Source of the DNA: Pseudonocardia oroxyli
GTDB lineage: Bacteria; Actinomycetota; Actinomycetes; Mycobacteriales; Pseudonocardiaceae
Assembly: GCF_900102195.1 (NCBI RefSeq)
Contig: NZ_FNBE01000026.1
Coordinates: 1 to 41,017 of the forward strand
Direction of reading: 5' to 3'
Length of the DNA stretch: 41,017 bases
Shown here: positions 7,657-15,153 of the stretch, one piece after another
Layout of the letters: each line of letters opens with the position of its first letter
Position numbering within the stretch: the first letter of the stretch is position 1
Translations under genes and position numbers: made by a program
The notes under the pieces: generated by a model
Database searches by the model: none
Told to the model about the DNA's origin: nothing
Seen by the model: the letters and a program-made list of their open reading frames with translations, nothing else

Positions 7657-9468
7657 TCAGCAGAGGATTCGGGTCAGGGCGGGGGCGATGTCCGTCAGGC
7701 GTCTGACCTCCTGGTAGCTGCCGCCGCCCCGGGCCGCGAGCGCTCGGGCCGTGCGCTCGGCCTCCTCGTCCGGCAGCGGGCAGAGCACATGGAGCCGGTC
7801 GATGCCGCCCAGCGCGGTGGCCGGGTCCTCCCCCGCGGTGTGCAGGCAGTCCGAGAGCAGGACGACCGTGCGCTCGTCGGCGACCGTGCCCGCGAGCTGC
7901 CGCGAGGCCTCGCGCAGCGCCGCCGCCACGTCCGTGGTCCCGTGCCCCCGCAACGCGACGAGCTCGCCCACCAGGTCGTCCGGCGGCCGCCGGACCCCCT
8001 GCCGCTGGAGGATCCGGACCTGCGAGCCGAACGCCAGCACACCCGGCTCCAGCTTGCCCTCCGACGCCAGCACCACCCCGGCCGCGGACACCGCCGCCAA
8101 CGCCACGGCGAGGCCCTGCATCGACCCGGAGATGTCCACGACCAGCGACACGGCACGCCGGTGCGCCGTCCACTGGCGCGTGACGAACTCGTGCGGGCGC
8201 CGGGAGGCGGCGGGCTGCCACCGGTCCAACGTGCGGTCCAGGTCGAGGTCCCCGTCGCCGCCGAGCGCGGGGGCGATCCGCCGCGTCCCCCGCGCCTTGG
8301 CCGGACCGACCTTGCCGAGCTGCAGGAACACCCGTCCGGCGAGCGTGCGGGCCTGCGCGCGCAGCGACGCGTCGGTCGCCACGGCCAGGTCCGCGAGCAG
8401 CGCCGCGGCCGCGTCCGGGTTCTCGGCCAGCACGGCGTCGAACGCCTGCTCGTCGAGCTGCCCGACCTCGGGCGAGACGTCCTCGAACTGCTCGTGCCGC
8501 GACCCCAGCTCGCCGCGACCCATCGTGCGCTGCCCCCGGCTGGGCTTGTCCCGACCCGCTTGCCCCCCTCCGCCGCCCGGCGGAGGGGGATCAGCTTTTC
8601 CCGGATCGCCCTCCGGCTCGTCCGAGGTGGGTTCCGGGGCGTCCTGCGGCCACAGCCGTTCGAGCAGCTCGTCGATGATCGACTCGGGGGTCCGGTCCAG
8701 CCCGTCGGTCACCTTGATCCGCCCGGAGAGGGCGGCGTACGCGGCGTCTCGCGCCGTCTCGCGGGCGGGCTTGTCCTCCCCGCGGAGCTCGGCCAGCCCG
8801 GTCAGCACGTGGGCGAGGTCGATCGCCCCGCGCACCGACGATCCCATCCGCAGGTCGCGGTGGTCGCGGGTGGCGCGCGTCAGGCCGACCGACAGCTCGG
8901 TGACCCAGCCGTTCACCCCGCTGACGGCCGTGGTGATCTCGCGTTCCGCGGGCTCGGACTGGTAGCCGAGCACGACCCGGCACATCCGGTCCGCGATGGC
9001 CTGGCTGACCCGCGCGGTCCCGACGGCGTCGAAGGGGTTCATCGCCGCGATCAGCCGGAACCCGGGCTGTGCGGTCACTGCGCCGAGCCGCGGGACGGCG
9101 ATCTCGCCCTCGGTGAGCACCGTGATCAGGACGTTCAGCGTCTCCTCGGGCACCCGGTTGAGCTCCTCGAGGTACAGCAGCCCGCCCTCGCGCATGGCGG
9201 TGAGCAGCGGCCCGTCGACGAAGCTCGCGGGGAGGTAGCCCTCGTTGAGCACCTGGGCGGGGTCGAACGCGCCGACCAGCCGCGCCGGTGTCAGCTCGGC
9301 GTTCCCCTCCACGAAGACCACGCTCGTGCCCGAGTCGCGCGCGATGGAACGCAGCAGCGTGGACTTCCCGGTTCCCGGCGGCCCCTCCAGGACGACGTGT
9401 CGTCCGGTGGCGAGTGCGACGGTGAGCACCTCGCGCTCACGCCGCAGCCCCACGACGGGTGTGGTCAC
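7657..9468 (-). CDS. Fused MoxR-type AAA+ ATPase and VWA-domain protein
   Basis: 603 residues. The N-terminal AAA+ module has Walker A GPPGTGKS (29-36), Walker B LLYLEEL (97-103) and sensor AAMNP (141-145). Its closest style is MoxR/magnesium-chelatase ATPases. A Pro/Gly-rich linker (about 278-312) leads to a helical middle region and a C-terminal von Willebrand A domain with a complete MIDAS: DISGS (445-449), T512 and D540. MoxR-VWA pairs act as chaperones that insert metal cofactors or remodel enzymes; here both halves are one chain. Start GTG at 9468 is chosen for GAGGAGG 6 nt upstream, rather than the frame opening at 9507. The gene diverges from the acyl-CoA ligase gene. Its client is unknown. 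Confidence 0.88.
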   Translation of the reverse strand: MTTPVVGLRREREVLTVALATGRHVVLEGPPGTGKSTLLRSIARDSGTSVVFVEGNAELTPARLVGAFDPAQVLNEGYLPASFVDGPLLTAMREGGLLYLEELNRVPEETLNVLITVLTEGEIAVPRLGAVTAQPGFRLIAAMNPFDAVGTARVSQAIADRMCRVVLGYQSEPAEREITTAVSGVNGWVTELSVGLTRATRDHRDLRMGSSVRGAIDLAHVLTGLAELRGEDKPARETARDAAYAALSGRIKVTDGLDRTPESIIDELLERLWPQDAPEPTSDEPEGDPGKADPPPPGGGGGQAGRDKPSRGQRTMGRGELGSRHEQFEDVSPEVGQLDEQAFDAVLAENPDAAAALLADLAVATDASLRAQARTLAGRVFLQLGKVGPAKARGTRRIAPALGGDGDLDLDRTLDRWQPAASRRPHEFVTRQWTAHRRAVSLVVDISGSMQGLAVALAAVSAAGVVLASEGKLEPGVLAFGSQVRILQRQGVRRPPDDLVGELVALRGHGTTDVAAALREASRQLAGTVADERTVVLLSDCLHTAGEDPATALGGIDRLHVLCPLPDEEAERTARALAARGGGSYQEVRRLTDIAPALTRILC

Positions 9469-9524
9469 AGGCACCCTCCTCGGTTCCCGATCATCTGTGT
9501 AGCACACCGATCTTCTACGGATCG

Positions 9525-9552
9525 TTGACGCTACGCAGCCTCGCTGTAGAGT
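9525..9552 (+). promoter_or_regulatory. Promoter TTGACG - 16 bp - TAGAGT
   Basis: A good housekeeping-type promoter (-35 at 9525-9530, -10 at 9547-9552) lies 27 nt before the ATG of the benzoate-CoA-ligase-like gene, inside the divergent intergenic region 9469-9578. Small dyads nearby (GTGTAGCACAC at 9497-9507) could be regulator sites, but none is recognised. Confidence 0.5.
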
Positions 9553-9578
9553 TCTAGCTCACCCGAACAGGAGCCACG

Positions 9579-11084
9579 ATGGCTGAACTCTTCAACGCTG
9601 CGGAGTACTTGACCGAACGCCGGGTGGCGGAAGGAGACGGCGCCCGCACCGCGGTCCACCACCCGCGGGGGACCCTCACCTACGCCGAGCTGTCCGCCGA
9701 GGTCGCGCGGGTGGCGGGCGGCCTGGCCCGCCTCGGCGTCCGCCCCGAGGAGCGCGTCCTGCTCTGCATGGCGGACGACGTGGAGCTCTTCACCGCGATC
9801 CTCGCAACCATGCGCCTGGGCGCGGTGGCCGTGCCCTGCTCCACCATGCTCACCGCCACGGAGCTGTCCGTGCTGGTCAGCGACTCGCGGGCGCGGGTGG
9901 TCCTCGGGAGCGACCAGTTCGCCGACACCGTGCGGGCCGCCGTCGGGCCCGAGGTCGAGCACGTCGTGATGACGAGCGAGTGGGAGACGCTGCGCGCCGA
10001 CCCGGCCCCGGCCTACCCGACCTGGGACGAGTCCCCCGCGCTCTGGCTCTACACCTCCGGCACCACGGGCAAGCCCAAGGGCGCCATGCACCGGCACGCG
10101 GACATCCGGTACGTCTGCGAGACCTACGGCAGGCAGGTGCTCGGCATCGGCCCGGAGGACGTCTGCCTCTCCGTCGCCAAGCTCTTCTTCGCCTACGGGA
10201 TCGGGAACAGCATGTTCTTCCCGCTCTCGGTGGGCGCCTCCGTGGTGCTCGAACCCGCCCGACCGGCACCTGACCTTCTGGCCAGTCGCGTGCGGCGGTA
10301 CGGGGTCTCCCTGCTCTTCGCGGTACCCAGCTTCTGGGGTCCGCTGCTCGCGTCCGACCTGCCGGACGACGCACTGGCCGGGGTCCGCCGCGGCGTCTCG
10401 GCCGGCGAGACCCTCCCGGCCCGGATGTTCACCGGCATCCGGGACCGCTTCGGCGTCGAGATCCTCGACGGCATCGGGTCCACCGAGGCCCTGCACATCT
10501 TCATCTCGAACCGGCCCGGCGCCGTCGTGCCCGGGAGCAGCGGCTTCCCGGTGCCCGGCTACGAGGTCGAGCTCCGCCGCCCGGACGGCACCGTGATCAC
10601 CGGGACCGAGGAGCCCGGGATGCTGTGGATCTCCGGCGACTCCGTCTGCACCGGCTACTGGTGCCGGACGGCGGTGAACCGGCAGGTCTTCCAGGGCGAG
10701 TGGATGCGCACCGGCGACCAGTACGTGCGCAACCCCGACGGGTCCCTGACCTGCCTCGGCCGGGCGGACGACGTGCTCAAGGTCGGCGGCATCTGGGTCG
10801 CGCCCGCGGAGGTCGAGTCCCGGATCCTCGAGCATCCGGCGGTGGCCGAGGCCGTCGTCGTCGGGGTCGCGGACACGGACGGCCTGGACAAGCCCGTCGC
10901 CTACGTCGTCCCGCGGGACGGGGCGGTGGTCGACCCGGACGAGCTGGTGGCCTTCTGCCGTGCGGGGCTGGCCTCGTTCAAGCGGCCGCGCGCGGTGGTG
11001 GTCGTCGCCGAGCTGCCGAAGACCGCGACCGGCAAGGTGCAGCGCTACCGGCTGCGCGAGCGTCCCTTGACCGTCTCGGTGTGA
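9579..11084 (+). CDS. Benzoate-CoA ligase family acyl-CoA synthetase
   Basis: 501 residues of the ANL adenylating superfamily. The phosphate-binding loop is YTSGTTGKPKG (158-168), the KLFFAYGIGN block (201-210) is characteristic of benzoate/hydroxybenzoate-CoA ligases, the hinge is near GRADDVLKVGG and the catalytic lysine is in PKTATGKVQR near the C-terminus. It should activate an aromatic or short carboxylate with ATP and CoA. Start ATG at 9579 has AGGAG upstream. No ring-reducing or benzoyl-CoA epoxidase genes are nearby, so the substrate is open. The alpha/beta hydrolase gene follows after 19 nt and is probably co-transcribed. Confidence 0.9.
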   Translation: MAELFNAAEYLTERRVAEGDGARTAVHHPRGTLTYAELSAEVARVAGGLARLGVRPEERVLLCMADDVELFTAILATMRLGAVAVPCSTMLTATELSVLVSDSRARVVLGSDQFADTVRAAVGPEVEHVVMTSEWETLRADPAPAYPTWDESPALWLYTSGTTGKPKGAMHRHADIRYVCETYGRQVLGIGPEDVCLSVAKLFFAYGIGNSMFFPLSVGASVVLEPARPAPDLLASRVRRYGVSLLFAVPSFWGPLLASDLPDDALAGVRRGVSAGETLPARMFTGIRDRFGVEILDGIGSTEALHIFISNRPGAVVPGSSGFPVPGYEVELRRPDGTVITGTEEPGMLWISGDSVCTGYWCRTAVNRQVFQGEWMRTGDQYVRNPDGSLTCLGRADDVLKVGGIWVAPAEVESRILEHPAVAEAVVVGVADTDGLDKPVAYVVPRDGAVVDPDELVAFCRAGLASFKRPRAVVVVAELPKTATGKVQRYRLRERPLTVSV

Positions 11085-11103
11085 GGCCTCCACGATCCGC
11101 TCC

Positions 11104-12147
11104 ATGACACTGCTGCCCGGGGTGCGGTCCGCCACGGTCGACACCGACCGCCTCCGCACGCACTACCTGGAGGCGGGCGCGGGCGCGACGCTCGTCCTCC
11201 TCCACGGCAACCTCTCCACCGGCCGCTTCTACGAGCATCTGATGCCCGCGCTCGCGCAGCGTTACCGCGTGATCGCACCGGACATGCGTGGCTTCGGCGA
11301 CACCGAGCCCAAGGGCCTCGACGCCACCCGCGGCCTCGGCGACTGGGCGGACGACCTCGCCGCCCTGCTGCGCGCGCTCGACCTCACCGACCCGCCGCAC
11401 CTCGTGGGCTGGTCCACGGCGGGCGCGGCCATCGCGACGTTCGCGAAGGCCCACCCGGTCGCGAGCCTGACCTTCCTGGACCCGGTGTCCCCGTACGGCT
11501 ACGGGGGCGTCCGCGCCGACGGCACCCCCGTCCACCCCGACTTCGCGGGCTCCGGCGGCGGGGGCGCGAACCCGGAGGTCGTGGAGCGGCTCGCCGCGGG
11601 CGACACCTCCGCCGACAGCCCGGCCTCGATCCGTGCCGTCATGCGGGCGCTGTACTGGGCGCCGACGCACCAGCTGCCGAGCGACCGGGAGGACGTCCTG
11701 GTCGCCGAGGTCCTCAAGACCCTGACCGGCCCCGACGGCTACCCCGGAGACGCCACGGCGTCCCCGAACTGGCCCGGCGCCGCCCCCGGCACCCGCGGCA
11801 TCCTCAACGCCCTGTCCCCCCAGTACTGCCACTGGGCGGACATCGTGGACCTCGACCCCAAGCCGCCGATCCTGTGGACCCACGGCACCGCGGACCTCGT
11901 GGTGTCCGACGCCTCGCCCCTCGACTTCGGGGTCCTCGGCGCGGCCGGCGTCGTCCCCGGTTGGCCCGGTGCGGCCGAGTTCCCCGCCCAGCCCATGGTC
12001 ACCCAGATCCGTCGGGTCCTGGAGGACTACGCGGCGCGCGGCGGGCGGGTGCGGGTCGAGATGTTCGAGGGCTCCGGCCACGGCCCCCACATCGACGCCG
12101 CCGACCGCTGGCTCGCGGTGCTCGAGGACTTCCTCCGCACCGCCTGA
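11104..12147 (+). CDS. Alpha/beta-fold hydrolase
   Basis: 347 residues. The oxyanion motif is LLHGN (32-36), the nucleophile elbow is VGWSTAG (S104) and the acid region is HGTADLVV. The C-terminal histidine is in FEGSGHGPHID. The elbow reads G-x-S-x-A-G rather than the textbook G-x-S-x-G; a small residue at that place still fits the fold. A long lid (about 130-250) makes the protein bigger than average. It lies 19 nt after the acyl-CoA ligase gene and may process an ester or meta-cleavage product for it, which is inference. Confidence 0.85.
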   Translation: MTLLPGVRSATVDTDRLRTHYLEAGAGATLVLLHGNLSTGRFYEHLMPALAQRYRVIAPDMRGFGDTEPKGLDATRGLGDWADDLAALLRALDLTDPPHLVGWSTAGAAIATFAKAHPVASLTFLDPVSPYGYGGVRADGTPVHPDFAGSGGGGANPEVVERLAAGDTSADSPASIRAVMRALYWAPTHQLPSDREDVLVAEVLKTLTGPDGYPGDATASPNWPGAAPGTRGILNALSPQYCHWADIVDLDPKPPILWTHGTADLVVSDASPLDFGVLGAAGVVPGWPGAAEFPAQPMVTQIRRVLEDYAARGGRVRVEMFEGSGHGPHIDAADRWLAVLEDFLRTA

Positions 12148-12193
12148 CCCCACTCCTCTCCGGACGCGCGAGTCCCCCGGATCCCGCGGGCGG

Positions 12194-12317
12194 TCAGCGC
12201 AGGCGGAGGGCCTCGACGTGGCACGCGGTGCCCACGCTCGACCAGCTCGACCACCACTCCGAGGTGCGGGTTGGTGTGTCCGTGGGCGCCGACGCCCGCC
12301 ATCAGGATGTGGGCCAC
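12194..12317 (-). pseudogene. Remnant of a MGT-type glycosyltransferase (N-terminus only)
   Basis: From GTG at 12317 the minus strand reads AHILMAGVGAHGHTNPHLGV and then VVELVERGHRV. This is the Rossmann N-terminus of macrolide-glycosyltransferase-like UGTs (usual length about 400 residues). Similarity ends after about 33 codons. In another frame the next bases give the plausible tail ACHVEALRLR and a stop at 12194, so a large internal deletion may have joined the first and last codons out of frame. It lies between the hydrolase and the DUF6401-like gene. The N-terminal match is clear; the tail assignment is a guess. Confidence 0.6.
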
Positions 12318-12427
12318 GGGTCCCGATCATGGAGCATTCGGGCAACCGCATTTCGCCGACGATCACCGAACGTCGCTGTCGCGATACCGATCGGCTCACG
12401 ATTCACCCGTATCAGGGATATCACGTT

Positions 12428-12433
12428 TACGAT
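12428..12433 (+). promoter_or_regulatory. -10 hexamer TACGAT before the GTG at 12441
   Basis: TACGAT lies 7 nt before GTG 12441. The preceding 100 bp (12330-12430) are clearly less GC-rich than the surroundings, which fits a promoter region. Confidence 0.45.
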
Positions 12434-12440
12434 CCGTGTC

Positions 12441-12824
12441 GTGAGGCTCCTGCGTGACATGCGCGCCGCCGTCGCCGAGTGGTCCGCCCACCGAGTGCTG
12501 CGCCGGCTGATGGACACCGTCGGGCGGCCGGGGCTGCGGTCCGCGGCCGTGGAGCCCGGGCTCGCCGCGCTGGTCGACCAGCACGCCGCCGCCGTGCGGG
12601 ACATCGTGCGGGAGTCGCCGCACCCGGCCGGGCGCGGACAGGTCGCCACCGTCGCGCCGCCGCGGACCAGCGCCTGCGTCCGGCTCGCCGCCTACGCCCG
12701 CTCCCTGCAGGACGAGCAGCGCCGCAGCGGCGCGTCGATCGTGATGCAGCAGGACGGGACCTGGCGCCCCACCGACTGGACCACCCTGCGCCTCATCGCG
12801 ATCTGCCAGGTCTCAGGCCCCTAA
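12441..12824 (+). CDS. Small DUF6401-like protein
   Basis: 127 residues, no signal peptide and no membrane segment. The middle (PGLAALVDQHAAAVRDIV) and the C-terminal block (TDWTTLRLIAICQV) resemble the DUF6401 'natural product biosynthesis' family as I remember it, so the family call is tentative. No function is known. The start could also be the ATG at 12459; GTG 12441 is preferred because a -10 hexamer sits 7 nt upstream. The 3' end overlaps the 3' end of eutC by 12 bp (12813-12824) in convergent orientation. Confidence 0.65.
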   Translation: MRLLRDMRAAVAEWSAHRVLRRLMDTVGRPGLRSAAVEPGLAALVDQHAAAVRDIVRESPHPAGRGQVATVAPPRTSACVRLAAYARSLQDEQRRSGASIVMQQDGTWRPTDWTTLRLIAICQVSGP

Positions 12825-13526
12825 CGCGGGGTCGGCCTTCAGCCGGACCCCCGACAGCCGCAGCCTGCGGGACTCCTCCAGCAGCATGACGAGGGTCGTC
12901 GCGGCGGCGTCGTAGCCGGTGCCGTGCGGCGGCCGGACGTTCGACAGGCAGTTCCGCTCGGAGTCCCGCCGCCCGCGGCGCGGGTCCCAGGTGAGGTAGA
13001 GCCCGAGCGAGTCCGTGGAGCTCATTCCCGGCCGTTCTCCGACGAGCACCACCACGGCGCGCGCGCCCAACGCCGCCGCCACCTCGTCCCCGAGGGCCAC
13101 GCGCGCCTGCTCCGCGACCACGATCGGCGCCACCCGCCAGCCGTCCAGCCGGGCGAGGGCGGCGCGCAGCATCGACACGGCGTGGGTGTGGACCGCCAGC
13201 GGGGACAGCCCGTCCGCCACGACGAACGCGACGTCGTGCTCCCCGGCCTCCAGCTCGTGTGATGCGAGCCGTCTGCCCAGGTCGGGTCGTTGCAGGTACT
13301 CGGCACGGTCTGCAGCCGCGCTGTGCACGCGCACCACCTCGTGCCCGAGCGCGCGGATCTCGCCCGCCAGCGCCTCGGCGTCCAGCGGTGCGTGCACCGC
13401 GTCGCGCGCGGCGGCGTGTGCCGCCCGCAGCTCCAGGAGCTCGGCGGTCGGCAGGGCGTCCCCGGCGCGGCCGAGCGCCACCCGCGCACGGGTGGCGGCG
13501 CGGAGCCGGTCGAAGGCGTCGCTCAC
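12813..13526 (-). CDS. eutC: Ethanolamine ammonia-lyase small subunit
   Basis: 237 residues. With EutB it forms the adenosylcobalamin-dependent lyase that splits ethanolamine into acetaldehyde and ammonia. Family landmarks are VALGRAGDALPT (N-terminal), DGLSPLAVHTHA, the cobalamin-side motif LVGERPGMSSTDSLGLY, and CLSNVRPPHGTGY. Enterobacterial EutC is about 295 residues; this one lacks the roughly 55-residue N-terminal extension that carries the microcompartment-targeting segment there. Start GTG at 13526 overlaps the stop of the 55-codon ORF by 4 nt (GTGA). No microcompartment shell genes are visible. Confidence 0.93.
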   Translation of the reverse strand: MSDAFDRLRAATRARVALGRAGDALPTAELLELRAAHAAARDAVHAPLDAEALAGEIRALGHEVVRVHSAAADRAEYLQRPDLGRRLASHELEAGEHDVAFVVADGLSPLAVHTHAVSMLRAALARLDGWRVAPIVVAEQARVALGDEVAAALGARAVVVLVGERPGMSSTDSLGLYLTWDPRRGRRDSERNCLSNVRPPHGTGYDAAATTLVMLLEESRRLRLSGVRLKADPALGA

Positions 13527-13690
13527 CGCGGCGGTCCGTCCTCGTCCTTCGGGGAGTCCGCCTGCTCCTCCTCGACCAGCAGGGCGTCGATGTCGGCGAG
13601 CACACCGCCCCCCACCGACCGGCCGGTGACCGGCCGCGAGCCCGTCGCCTCCGCGGCCCGACGCGCCCAGACCGACTCCCGATCGCTCAT
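13523..13690 (-). CDS. 55-residue protein translationally coupled between eutB and eutC
   Basis: The ATG at 13690 overlaps the eutB stop (ATGA) and the TGA at 13525 overlaps the eutC start (GTGA), so the ORF fills the gap exactly. The product is polar with a short N-terminal helix-like stretch (MSDRESVWARRAAEA), a Gly-rich centre and an acidic tail (ADIDALLVEEEQADSPKDED). I do not recognise a family. Its size and place correspond to the N-terminal extension that EutC lacks here, so it may be a detached version of it; that is inference. Confidence 0.65.
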   Translation of the reverse strand: MSDRESVWARRAAEATGSRPVTGRSVGGGVLADIDALLVEEEQADSPKDEDGPPR

Positions 13691-15069
13691 GCCACACCCC
13701 CGGTGAGCTGCTGCAGCGCGGCCGATCCGGGCTCGAGCTCGGCGATCCGACCGTCCGCCGTCATCAACCCCATCCCCTCCAGCCACGCCGCGAACTCCGG
13801 CGCCGGGCCGAGCCCCAGCACCTGTCGTGCGTACAGCGCATCATGGAAGGACAGCGACTGGTAGTGCAGCATCACGTCGTCCCCGCCGGGCACGCAGATC
13901 ACGAAGCCGCACCCGGCCACCCCGAGCAGGGTCAGCAGGGTGTCGGTGTCGTCCGCGTCCGCTTCGGCGTGGTTGGTGTAGCAGACGTCCACGCCCATCG
14001 GGACGCCGAGCAGCCGCCCGCAGAAGTGGTCCTCCAGCCCGGCCCGCACGATCTGTTTGCCGTCGTAGAGGTACTCCGGCCCGATGAACCCGACGACGGT
14101 GTTGACCAGCAGCGGGTCGAAGGCCCGCGCCACGCCGTACGCCCGCGCCTCGAGGGTCTGCTGGTCCACGCCGTGGTGCGCATCCGCCGACAGGGCGGCG
14201 CCCTGGCCGGTCTCGAAGTACATGCAGTCGGTGCCGACCGTGCCCCGCTCCAGCGCCAGGGCCGCCTCGTGCGCCTCCCGCAGCAGGGCCAGCGTGACGC
14301 CGAACCCGGTGTTGGCCGCCTCGGTGCCCGCGATGGACTGGAACACCAGGTCGACCGGCGCACCCCGCTCCATGATCTCGATCGACGTCGTGACGTGCGC
14401 GAGCACGCAGGACTGGGTGGGGATCGCGTACCGCTCCCGGATGTCGTCGATCAGGCGCAGCAGGTCGGTGGTGCGCCGCGGGGAGTCCGTCGCCGGGTTG
14501 ATCCCGATGACGGCGTCCCCGCAGCCGAGCAGCAGACCGTCCACGATGGACGCGGTCACGCCGACGGGATCGTCGGTCGGGTGGTTGGGCTGCAGCCGGG
14601 TGGCCAGGGTGCCCGCCACGCCGATGGTCGAGCGGAAGGCGCTGGTCACCGGGGTCCGGCGGGCCACGGCGATCAGGTCCTGCACGCGCATCAGCTTCGA
14701 GACGGCGGCGACCATCTCCGGCGTGAGGCCCGCCCGCAGCGCGGTGGTGTCGGTGCGCGGGTGCAGGAGGTGGTCCCGGAAGGCGCCCACGGTCAGGCCG
14801 GCGACCGGCGCGAACGCCTCCGCGTCGTGGGTGTCGACGATCAGCCGGGTGACCTCGTCGGTCTCGTACGGGACCACCTGCTCGTCGAGGAACGTGCGCA
14901 GCGGCAGGTCCGCGAGCAGCCCCTGCGCGGCCACCCGCTCCTGCTCCGACTCGGCCGCCACCCCGGCGAGCACGTCCCCGGAGCGTTCCGGGGTCGCCGC
15001 CGCGAGCAGGGCCGCCAGGTCCGCGAACTCGTACGTGCGGCCGCCGAGCGCGGCCCGGCGCCGGGTCAT
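13687..15069 (-). CDS. eutB: Ethanolamine ammonia-lyase large (catalytic) subunit
   Basis: 460 residues, normal EutB length. The TIM-barrel active-site strands are recognisable: LQPNHPTDDPVGVTASIVDG, GDAVIGINPATDS, FQSIAGTEAANTGFG, CMYFETGQGAALSADAHHG and NTVVGFIGPEYLYDGKQI. Substrate binding and radical chemistry occur here, with B12 held at the EutC interface. Start ATG at 15069 lies 84 bp from the divergent copper-ATPase start, and no strong ribosome-binding site is present. The downstream order is eutB, 55-codon ORF, eutC. No EutA-type reactivase, permease or aldehyde dehydrogenase is in the window, so acetaldehyde must be handled elsewhere. Confidence 0.95.
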   Translation of the reverse strand: MTRRRAALGGRTYEFADLAALLAAATPERSGDVLAGVAAESEQERVAAQGLLADLPLRTFLDEQVVPYETDEVTRLIVDTHDAEAFAPVAGLTVGAFRDHLLHPRTDTTALRAGLTPEMVAAVSKLMRVQDLIAVARRTPVTSAFRSTIGVAGTLATRLQPNHPTDDPVGVTASIVDGLLLGCGDAVIGINPATDSPRRTTDLLRLIDDIRERYAIPTQSCVLAHVTTSIEIMERGAPVDLVFQSIAGTEAANTGFGVTLALLREAHEAALALERGTVGTDCMYFETGQGAALSADAHHGVDQQTLEARAYGVARAFDPLLVNTVVGFIGPEYLYDGKQIVRAGLEDHFCGRLLGVPMGVDVCYTNHAEADADDTDTLLTLLGVAGCGFVICVPGGDDVMLHYQSLSFHDALYARQVLGLGPAPEFAAWLEGMGLMTADGRIAELEPGSAALQQLTGGVA

Positions 15070-15120
15070 GGCCCCAGTCTGGCGCAGCGCCGGTTTCGAC
15101 GGGGTTGCGATTCGGCGGGA

Positions 15121-15137
15121 ATACCCATGGGGGGTAT
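15121..15137. promoter_or_regulatory. Candidate CsoR (copper repressor) operator
   Basis: ATACCCATGGGGGGTAT is a dyad with 6-bp arms ATACCC/GGGTAT and a 5-bp centre, close to the ATACCCC..GGGGTAT type recognised by actinobacterial CsoR. It sits 17 bp before the copper ATPase start at 15154 and 52 bp before eutB. Copper control of the ATPase is expected; an effect on eutB is only possible. Confidence 0.6.
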
Positions 15138-15153
15138 CAACGTTGCTGCGTAC

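Noticed and set aside
15127..15153. Earlier start of the copper ATPase at ATG 15127
   Set aside because: This ATG lies inside the CsoR-like dyad and would place the operator in the coding region; 15154 gives a protein beginning directly with the His-rich tail.
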